Assembly: GCA_016194625.1 (NCBI GenBank)
Contig: JACQBB010000192.1
Location: 1 to 5,733 of the forward strand
Length of the DNA stretch: 5,733 bases
Direction: 5' to 3'
Source of the DNA: Elusimicrobiota bacterium
Lineage (GTDB): Bacteria; Elusimicrobiota; Elusimicrobia; UBA1565; UBA9628
Within the stretch, counting starts at the first letter, position 1, and every line of letters starts with the position of its first letter. The notes beneath the pieces are model-generated. The model was given only the letters and a program-made list of their open reading frames with translations. It searched no databases and was not told the origin of the DNA. The position numbers were made by a program, and so were the translations under genes. Below, one piece after another: positions 1 to 5,733 of the stretch.

Positions 1-474
1 GCCAAGGCCGTCTGCTTCGGCGAGGCGCTGAAGCCCGAGTTCAAGGCCTATCAGCTCCAGACGCTCGCCAACGCCCGCCGCCTGGCCAAGTCGCTGACCG
101 ACCGCGGCTTCCGCATCGTCGCCGGCGGCACCGACTGCCACCTGTTCTCGCTCGACCTGCGCCCGAAGAACGCGACGGGCAAGGAAGCCGAGGAGGCGCT
201 CGACAAGGCCGGCATCACGGTCAACAAGAACGCGATCCCCTACGACCCGCAGAAGCCGTTCATCGCCTCCGGCGTGCGCATCGGCGCGCCCGCGGTGACG
301 ACGCGCGGGATGAAGGAGGCCGAGATGGACGCGATCGCCGAGCTGATCGACGACGCGCTGAAGGTCCGCGGCGACGACGCCGCGCTCAAGCGCGTCAAGG
401 AAGGCACGACGGCCCTGTGCCGCCGCTTCCCCATCTACCCGGAGCTCATGGCCCGCCTCGCGGCGCCCGTCTGA
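1..474 (+). CDS. glyA: Serine hydroxymethyltransferase, C-terminal part (5' end outside window)
   Basis: This PLP enzyme interconverts serine and glycine while loading tetrahydrofolate with a one-carbon unit, in the cytoplasm. The window opens in frame inside the gene; 157 residues and a TGA stop remain, about the last third of a usual ~420-residue protein. Visible family blocks are GGTDCH (local residues 42-47; E. coli has GGTDNH, so Cys replaces Asn), [11 protein letters not shown] (about 75-85) and [14 protein letters not shown] (about 90-103). The Arg at local residue 93 matches E. coli Arg363, which binds the substrate carboxylate. The end of the protein (RRFPIYPEL) matches the usual RFP(V/I)Y ending. 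The catalytic PLP lysine lies upstream and cannot be checked. The next gene starts 16 nt after the stop, so the two are probably co-transcribed. Identification is firm. Confidence 0.97.
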   Translation, partial: AKAVCFGEALKPEFKAYQLQTLANARRLAKSLTDRGFRIVAGGTDCHLFSLDLRPKNATGKEAEEALDKAGITVNKNAIPYDPQKPFIASGVRIGAPAVTTRGMKEAEMDAIAELIDDALKVRGDDAALKRVKEGTTALCRRFPIYPELMARLAAPV

Positions 475-490
475 GGAAGACGACGACCTC

Positions 491-874
491 ATGATCGCGC
501 AGATCCTGCTCGCCGACGACAACCCCGACATCACCTCGGTGCTCGGGGACTACCTGTCGGCGAAAGGCCATCGCGTCATCGTCGCCAACGACGGCTTCGC
601 GCTGTCGCAGAAGGCGGCCGAGCATCGGCCGCACTTGATCATCACCGACGTGCAGATGCCGGGCGCCTACGGCTCGTCGGCGTACCAGGTGCTGCAGAAG
701 GACGCGAACACGGCCAAGATCCCGGTGATCTTCATGTCCGGACACTCGTACGCGAAGCTGGCGCCGATCCTGCCCAAGGACCCGCGCACCCGCTTCATCC
801 AGAAGCCCGTCGATTTCAAGGTGCTCGAGGCGATGATCGCCGAGCTCCTGCCGCTCGGAGGATACTGCCCGTGA
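491..874 (+). CDS. Single-domain response regulator (CheY-like receiver)
   Basis: This 127-residue protein is a complete receiver domain with no output domain. The fold's functional residues are all present: acidic pair D9-D10, phospho-acceptor D53 in LIITDVQMPG, switch residue S83 in VIFMSGH, aromatic F102, and K105-P106 in FIQKPVD. It should therefore accept phosphate from a histidine kinase or phosphotransfer protein and act through protein-protein contacts rather than by binding DNA. The segment between beta-4 and beta-5 (about residues 85-101) is rich in Pro and Lys and could form a specific partner surface. The ATG is preceded by AGGAAG at 474-479, overlapping the glyA stop region, with an 11-nt spacer. 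The stop overlaps the GTG start of the next gene. No kinase is in the window, so it is an orphan regulator of unknown target. Confidence 0.93.
   Translation: MIAQILLADDNPDITSVLGDYLSAKGHRVIVANDGFALSQKAAEHRPHLIITDVQMPGAYGSSAYQVLQKDANTAKIPVIFMSGHSYAKLAPILPKDPRTRFIQKPVDFKVLEAMIAELLPLGGYCP
857..862 (+). promoter_or_regulatory. Ribosome binding site for the GTG-started mtnP
   Basis: GGAGGA, a near-perfect anti-Shine-Dalgarno match, lies 8 nt before the GTG at 871. It lies inside the end of the response regulator gene and supports the GTG start with the GTGA overlap over any later in-frame start. Confidence 0.8.
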
Positions 875-1743
875 AGAAGACGAAGAACCACGCGAAGGTC
901 GGGGTCATCGGAGGCAGCGGCCTCTACTCCTCCGACGCGATCAAGAACCCGCGCGAGCTGACGATCAAGACGCCGTTCGGCGCCCACTCGGGCCCGATCA
1001 CGCTCGGCGACCTGGACGGCGTGCCCTGCGCGTTCCTGCCCCGCCACGGCCGCGGCCACGTGGTCACCCCGACCGAGATCAACCAGCGCGCCAACATGTG
1101 GGCGCTGAAGTCGCTCGGCGTCGAGCGCGTGCTCGCCTTCTCCGCCGTCGGCTCCCTCAAGGAGGAGCTGCCCCCGCGCACGTTCGTGTTCCCCGACCAG
1201 CTGGTGGACCGCACGAAGGACCGCGTGCAGACCTTCTTCGGGAACGGCGTCGTCGCGCACATCGCGCTGAACCCGCCGTTCGCCCCCCAGCAGAACAAGA
1301 TCGTCTTCGAGTGCGCCCAGCAGCTCGGCATCAAGTCCGTGTTCGGCGGCGTCTACTGCTGCATGGAGGGCCCGGCCTTCTCGACGAAGGCGGAGTCCGA
1401 GATGCACCGCTCGTTCGGCTGGTCGCTGATCGGCATGACCGCCGCCACCGAGGCCAAGCTCGCCCGCGAGGCCGAGTTCGTCTACTCGCAGGTCGCGATG
1501 GTCACCGACTACGACTGCTGGAAGGAAGGCGAGGAGGTCCACACCGAGATGGTCGTGGCCAACCTCCACGCGAACTCCGCCAACGCCCAGCGCCTGATGC
1601 GCGAGGCGGTGCCCCGCATCGCGGCCGCGCCGCTCGAGCCGGCGTTCTCCGAGGCGCTGAAGGGCGCGCTGTTCACCGATCCCAAGTTCCGGGACAAGGC
1701 GACGCTCAAGAAGCTCGACCTGCTCGTGCGGAGATACCTGTGA
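871..1743 (+). CDS. mtnP: S-methyl-5'-thioadenosine phosphorylase (MTAP/PNP family)
   Basis: The enzyme phosphorolyses methylthioadenosine, a by-product of polyamine and other SAM-using reactions, to adenine and methylthioribose-1-phosphate, feeding methionine and purine salvage. The 290 residues carry the family signature from end to end: GGSGLY (14-19, phosphate site), LPRHGRGH (56-63), TPTEINQRANMWALK (66-80), AVGSL (92-96), PDQLVDRT (108-115), CMEGPAFSTKAES (164-176), IGMT (187-190), EAKLAREAE (194-202) and TDYDCWK (212-218). D213 and D215 match human MTAP Asp220 and Asp222, which select a 6-amino purine, so methylthioadenosine is favoured over inosine. T193 replaces the usual Pro of the PEA motif. 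The GTG start gives the usual family length and has a strong ribosome binding site. The gene overlaps its neighbours by 4 nt on both sides. Lying beside cytidine deaminase, it suggests a nucleoside-salvage pair, and some activity on other purine nucleosides cannot be excluded. Confidence 0.94.
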   Translation: MKKTKNHAKVGVIGGSGLYSSDAIKNPRELTIKTPFGAHSGPITLGDLDGVPCAFLPRHGRGHVVTPTEINQRANMWALKSLGVERVLAFSAVGSLKEELPPRTFVFPDQLVDRTKDRVQTFFGNGVVAHIALNPPFAPQQNKIVFECAQQLGIKSVFGGVYCCMEGPAFSTKAESEMHRSFGWSLIGMTAATEAKLAREAEFVYSQVAMVTDYDCWKEGEEVHTEMVVANLHANSANAQRLMREAVPRIAAAPLEPAFSEALKGALFTDPKFRDKATLKKLDLLVRRYL

Positions 1744-2252
1744 GCGCCAAGCAGAAGCGCGAGATCGCGCGCCTCATCGAGACGGCGGTCCAGGCGCAGA
1801 AGCGCGCCTACTGCCCGTACTCCCGCTATCCCGTCGGCGCCGCCGTGCTGACGGAGACCGGCCGCGTGTTCGCCGGCTGCAACGTGGAGAACGCGTCGTA
1901 CGGCCTGTCGATGTGCGCCGAGCGCTCCGCGATCTACCACTCCATCACCGGCGGCCACGACGCGCTGAAGGCCGTCGCGGTCGTCGGCGCCGCCGCCAAG
2001 CCGTGCGGCGCCTGCCGCCAGGTGATGGTCGAGTTCAGCGACAAGGACACCGAGCTCTACCTCGTCGACCTGAACCCGACCACCGGCCGCCGCAGCGTGA
2101 TCCGCACCACCGTGTTCAAGCTGCTGCCGATGGCGTTCGACCCTCTCGCGTCGGGGCTGCTCCCCCAGAACCCGCGCAACCTCCTCAAGCGGAGGGCCCC
2201 CGGCCGCGGCCGGAAGAAGACCAAGAGCGCGCGCTCGCGCGCCCGGAGATGA
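1740..2252 (+). CDS. cdd: Cytidine deaminase with basic C-terminal tail
   Basis: This zinc enzyme deaminates cytidine and deoxycytidine to uridine and deoxyuridine in pyrimidine salvage. The core of about 133 residues is of the small homotetrameric type. It shows YCPYSRYPVGAAV (24-36, substrate pocket), GCNVENASYG (46-55), the MCAE motif with zinc ligand C59 and proton-shuttle E61, and PCGACRQV (88-95) with zinc ligands C89 and C92. The core closes with FKLLPMAF (126-133), where most homologues end. About 37 more residues follow; 12 of the last 23 are Arg or Lys, which could bind nucleic acid or help solubility. The start is GTG in a GTGA overlap with mtnP, preceded by GGAG at 1730-1733. Later starts would cut into the first helix. 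The enzyme call is firm; the role of the tail is unknown. Confidence 0.95.
   Translation: MSAKQKREIARLIETAVQAQKRAYCPYSRYPVGAAVLTETGRVFAGCNVENASYGLSMCAERSAIYHSITGGHDALKAVAVVGAAAKPCGACRQVMVEFSDKDTELYLVDLNPTTGRRSVIRTTVFKLLPMAFDPLASGLLPQNPRNLLKRRAPGRGRKKTKSARSRARR
2245..2248 (+). promoter_or_regulatory. Ribosome binding site deciding the accB-like start
   Basis: GGAG touches the ATG at 2249 directly but stands 6 nt before the ATG at 2255, a normal spacing. It therefore favours 2255 as the start of the accB-like gene, although the ATG at 2249 would give an ATGA overlap with the cdd stop. Confidence 0.65.
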
Positions 2253-2254
2253 CC

Positions 2255-2647
2255 ATGGACACCGACTCGATCCGCCCCGTCCTCGATTGGATGAAGACCA
2301 CCGACCTCGTCGAGGTCGTGTACAAGAAGGGCGGCGCCGGCTTCGCGCTGGGCACGGCCGACGCCCCCGCCGCGATCCCCGCCGGGAGCATGCCCTCCGC
2401 GCGCTTCGTCCCGGTCGCGTCCGAGTCCGTCGGCGTGTTCCAGTGGGCCGAACCGGGCAAGGCGCGCCGGTCGGAGGAGGGCGTCGAGGTCGCCGCGGGC
2501 GACGCGCTCGCCGTGATCGTCTCGGGCTCCGGCGCGGCCAAGCCCGTCAAGGCGCCGTGCGCGGGCCGGATCGCGAAGGTCTTCGCCGACGCCGGCGAGG
2601 CCGTCGAGTACGGCCGCCCGCTGTTCCTGCTGGAGCCGAGGGCCTGA
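2255..2647 (+). CDS. AccB/BCCP-like protein lacking the biotinylation motif (BADC-like)
   Basis: This 130-residue protein has the layout of the biotin carboxyl carrier protein of acetyl-CoA carboxylase. It has an N-terminal helix-strand segment (DWMKTTDLVEVVYKKGG, 11-27), an Ala/Pro linker (35-49) and a biotinyl/lipoyl-type barrel (about 52-128). In the barrel, SVGVFQWAEPG matches the VG(T/V)F start of AccB domains, GDALAVIV (82-89) matches GDTLCIIE, and GEAVEYGRPLFLLEP (114-128) matches the GQPVEYGQPLFVIEP ending. At the hairpin where AccB has EAMKM with the biotinyl-lysine, this protein reads SGSGAAKPVKAP (90-101), about one residue longer. K96 sits about four residues from the expected place and has no Met-Lys-Met context. 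Both flanks stay in one frame, so a frameshift does not explain the loss. Plant and cyanobacterial BADC proteins are similar non-biotinylated BCCP homologues that modulate the carboxylase; accC lies two genes downstream. I infer a regulatory or scaffolding role. A start at 2249 is possible. Confidence 0.85.
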   Translation: MDTDSIRPVLDWMKTTDLVEVVYKKGGAGFALGTADAPAAIPAGSMPSARFVPVASESVGVFQWAEPGKARRSEEGVEVAAGDALAVIVSGSGAAKPVKAPCAGRIAKVFADAGEAVEYGRPLFLLEPRA

Positions 2648-4008
2648 TGGCCGACGCGGCCGCCCAGATCCTGTGCACCAAGTGCGGCAACGCCTCGGCG
2701 GAGCCGCGCGCGGAGTGCGCGAAATGCGGCGGCAAGAACGCGCGGGTGTGCGGCGCGTGCGGCAACCAGAACTCGGTCGTCAAGAACTTCTGCGACAAGT
2801 GCGGCCGCTCGATCACCCAGCTGGGGCCCGTCGCGCCGCCGCCGAAGACCGTCCTGCCGGGCTCGACGACGGCCGACATCCCGCAGACCGTGGTGAAGCG
2901 CAACCCCCCAGACGCTCAGAAGCCTTCCTCTGCCGCGTCTGTGCCGGGGCCGAAGGCTCCCGGCTCGCCGCCTCCGCCCGCGAAGCCGGCTCCGGCCCCG
3001 ATGCCGATACCGGCCGCCGGCCAGTTCGCCCCGCCCCCCGGCTCCGCCCAGCTCGACGACCTGTGGAGCGCGCCGGCGCCGGCCCCGGTGGCCGAGGAGA
3101 CCGTGTCGCGCCCCGGACGCGGGACGGCGCGCAAGGCGTTCAACGCGCTGGCCGCGCTCGCCGGCGTCGCCGCCGCGGCGTTCGGCGTCTGGAAGTTCTA
3201 CGAGAGCCGCAAGCCCGAGGTGCTGGTCCCGAAGCTCGCCGGCGAGTACCTGGAGGCCCTGCGCACGCGCGACTTCCCGTCCGCGTACGCGATGTTCTCG
3301 AACGCCGCGCAGAAGAACTGCACGCAGGCCGAGTTCATCGCCTCGCGCGACTCGACGACGTGGACCTGGTCGAGCCTCCGCATCGAGTACCAGGAGCCCG
3401 GCGCGGTCCTGCTCGCCTACGACTTGAAGGCCGAGGGCGCCCCGCCGCGCCGCGACCGCGTCCTCTTCACGCTCGAGGACGGCCGCTGGGCGCGGCCTTA
3501 CAACTGGACGCTGATGCGCCAGGTCGAGGACTCCTTCGAGAAGGGCGACGCCGACAAGGGCCTCCTGCTGGCGCAGGTCGCCGCGACGATCAACCCCCGC
3601 GACCCGATGGCCTGGGGCTACCTGTGCGAGGCCGCCTACTACCGCAAGTCCCCCTCCGACGCGGAGATGCGCTGCCTGAAGTCGCTCTCGCTCGCGCAGA
3701 CCTATCCGTCGAACCTGACGCTGAAGAGCCTGTACCATCTCCACGCGATCCTGGCCGACACCTATCACCACGCGCTGCGCCGCCTGGATCGCGCGCTCGA
3801 CCAGTACGCCGAGATGCTCGCCTTCCCCGGAATCTCCCCGGCCGACCAGTGCACGATCCTGCTCGCGCGCTCGTCGGCGTACATGGAGATGAGCCGTCCC
3901 GGCGAGGCGCTCGCCGACGTGGAGCGCGCCGCCCAGCTCTGCGAGAACCCGCAGGACCAGGACTACATCAACCGCATGCGCGCGAGCCTCAACGCCCCCG
4001 CGCCCTGA
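2647..4008 (+). CDS. Double zinc-ribbon membrane protein with NTF2-like and TPR-like regions, function unknown
   Basis: I do not recognise this 453-residue protein as a named family. Two zinc ribbons come first: C10-x2-C13 with C24-x2-C27, and C35-x2-C38 with C49-x2-C52. A Pro/Ala-rich, probably disordered linker follows (about 58-157). One hydrophobic segment (about 164-182, AFNALAALAGVAAAAFGVW) lies between basic clusters R158/R162/K163 and K183/R188/K189 and is probably a membrane anchor. Residues 193-287 look like an NTF2/SnoaL-like alpha+beta domain (AGEYLEALRTRDFPSAYAMF, then beta strands ending GRWARPYNW). Residues 290-450 are helical repeats, and 402-434 read as a clear TPR. There is no signal peptide, so cytosolic ribbons with the repeats outside the membrane is the likely but unproven topology. 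The ATG overlaps the accB-like stop by 1 nt (TGATG), with GAGGG at 2638-2642. Its place between accB-like and accC hints at a link to acetyl-CoA carboxylase, by context only. Confidence 0.85.
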   Translation: MADAAAQILCTKCGNASAEPRAECAKCGGKNARVCGACGNQNSVVKNFCDKCGRSITQLGPVAPPPKTVLPGSTTADIPQTVVKRNPPDAQKPSSAASVPGPKAPGSPPPPAKPAPAPMPIPAAGQFAPPPGSAQLDDLWSAPAPAPVAEETVSRPGRGTARKAFNALAALAGVAAAAFGVWKFYESRKPEVLVPKLAGEYLEALRTRDFPSAYAMFSNAAQKNCTQAEFIASRDSTTWTWSSLRIEYQEPGAVLLAYDLKAEGAPPRRDRVLFTLEDGRWARPYNWTLMRQVEDSFEKGDADKGLLLAQVAATINPRDPMAWGYLCEAAYYRKSPSDAEMRCLKSLSLAQTYPSNLTLKSLYHLHAILADTYHHALRRLDRALDQYAEMLAFPGISPADQCTILLARSSAYMEMSRPGEALADVERAAQLCENPQDQDYINRMRASLNAPAP

Positions 4009-4018
4009 CCGAGGACAC

Positions 4019-5376
<1,358 letters not shown>

Positions 5377-5380
<4 letters not shown>

Positions 5381-5733
5381 GCGACTTCAAGAAGGACATC
5401 ACCGCCCAGTTGAAGGAGGCCGCCGAGACGATGACGGCGACGGCCAAGCTCGCCCCCGAGATCGACGCCAGAACTTCGCCGACGAGCTGGTCGGCCGCTA
5501 CCGCCGCAACCGCCCGCCGTTGTCGGCGCTCGCGCTGACCGTCAACCAGGGCGACCTGACCTCGATCGCCAACGACTTCGGCTACGAGGAGGTCTTCGCC
5601 CGCCAGCTGCGCGCGCACGGCCGCGCCGGCGACGTGGCGGTCGCGATCTCCACCTCGGGCAACTCGAAGAACGTGCTGAAGGCCATCGCCGCCGCCAAGG
5701 AGCTCGGCCTCACCGTCGTCGGCCTGACCGGCC
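5377..5733 (+). pseudogene. gmhA: Phosphoheptose isomerase with internal deletion and frameshift (3' end outside window)
   Basis: GmhA converts sedoheptulose-7-phosphate to D-glycero-heptose-7-phosphate for LPS or other surface glycans. Residues 1-31 (MSDFKKDITAQLKEAAETM to APEIDA, 5377-5469) match the family N-terminus. From 5472 the match continues in another frame: NFADELVGRYRRNRPP, then LTSIANDFGYEEVFARQL, GDVAVAISTSGNS (sugar-phosphate motif STSGNS at 5649-5666) and VVGLTG at the window edge. Between them about 30 residues are missing, including the glycine-rich CGNGGSAADAQ loop. The frame change fits a loss of 3n+1 nt, about 91 by alignment to E. coli GmhA as I recall it. Read as it stands, translation stops at 5536-5538 after 53 residues. 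Asn (5472-5474) stands where E. coli has zinc ligand His61; the Glu65 equivalent remains. The start is ATGA-coupled to accC with AGGAAGG at 5363-5369. It may be a real pseudogene or an assembly or sequencing error. Confidence 0.85.

Noticed and set aside
2510..2560. Frameshift as the reason for the missing EAMKM in the AccB-like protein
   Set aside because: The conserved text on both sides is in the same frame, and the other two frames give no biotinylation motif, so the replacement seems genuine in this sequence.
2674..2805. Zinc ribbon taken as AccD (carboxyltransferase beta)
   Set aside because: AccD has one four-cysteine ribbon followed by a crotonase-type domain. This protein has two ribbons, then a linker, a membrane segment and helical repeats.
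5465..5475. Programmed ribosomal frameshift in gmhA
   Set aside because: No slippery heptamer is seen, and a frame change alone would not restore the absent glycine-rich loop of about 30 residues.

Overview
This is a GC-rich (roughly two-thirds G+C or more) bacterial chromosomal window. It is packed with genes on the + strand only and shows no mobile elements, RNA genes or CRISPR. The eight genes are so tightly spaced (overlaps of 1-4 nt, or gaps of 2-16 nt) that they look like one transcription unit that enters at the left edge and leaves at the right. No internal promoter or terminator is visible. A gmhA-type gene hints at heptose-containing surface glycans, so a Gram-negative-type envelope is plausible. 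I cannot name the phylum from sequence alone; a GC-rich lineage such as Elusimicrobiota is a guess and no more.

Layout: (1) 1-474, the C-terminal third of serine hydroxymethyltransferase (glyA). (2) 491-874, a stand-alone CheY-like receiver protein. (3) 871-1743, an S-methyl-5'-thioadenosine phosphorylase (mtnP). (4) 1740-2252, a cytidine deaminase (cdd) with an unusual Arg/Lys-rich C-terminal tail. (5) 2255-2647, a homologue of biotin carboxyl carrier protein (AccB) that has lost the biotinylation motif. (6) 2647-4008, an unrecognised protein with two N-terminal zinc ribbons, a proline-rich linker, one membrane segment, an NTF2-like region and TPR-like helices. (7) 4019-5380, biotin carboxylase (accC), with its catalytic residues intact. 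(8) 5377-5733, a phosphoheptose isomerase gene (gmhA) that starts normally but lacks about 91 nt and changes frame; it runs off the window.

The left half groups one-carbon metabolism, methylthioadenosine salvage and pyrimidine nucleoside salvage. The right half looks like an acetyl-CoA carboxylase accB-accC locus with two twists: the carrier protein cannot be biotinylated at the normal site, and a zinc-ribbon/TPR membrane protein sits between carrier and carboxylase. The closest known parallel is the BADC proteins of plants and cyanobacteria, non-biotinylated BCCP homologues that join and modulate acetyl-CoA carboxylase. If the genome has a second, canonical accB, the window may hold a bacterial version of that regulation. 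This is the most interesting signal here. The broken gmhA is second and may be either a true pseudogene or an assembly error.
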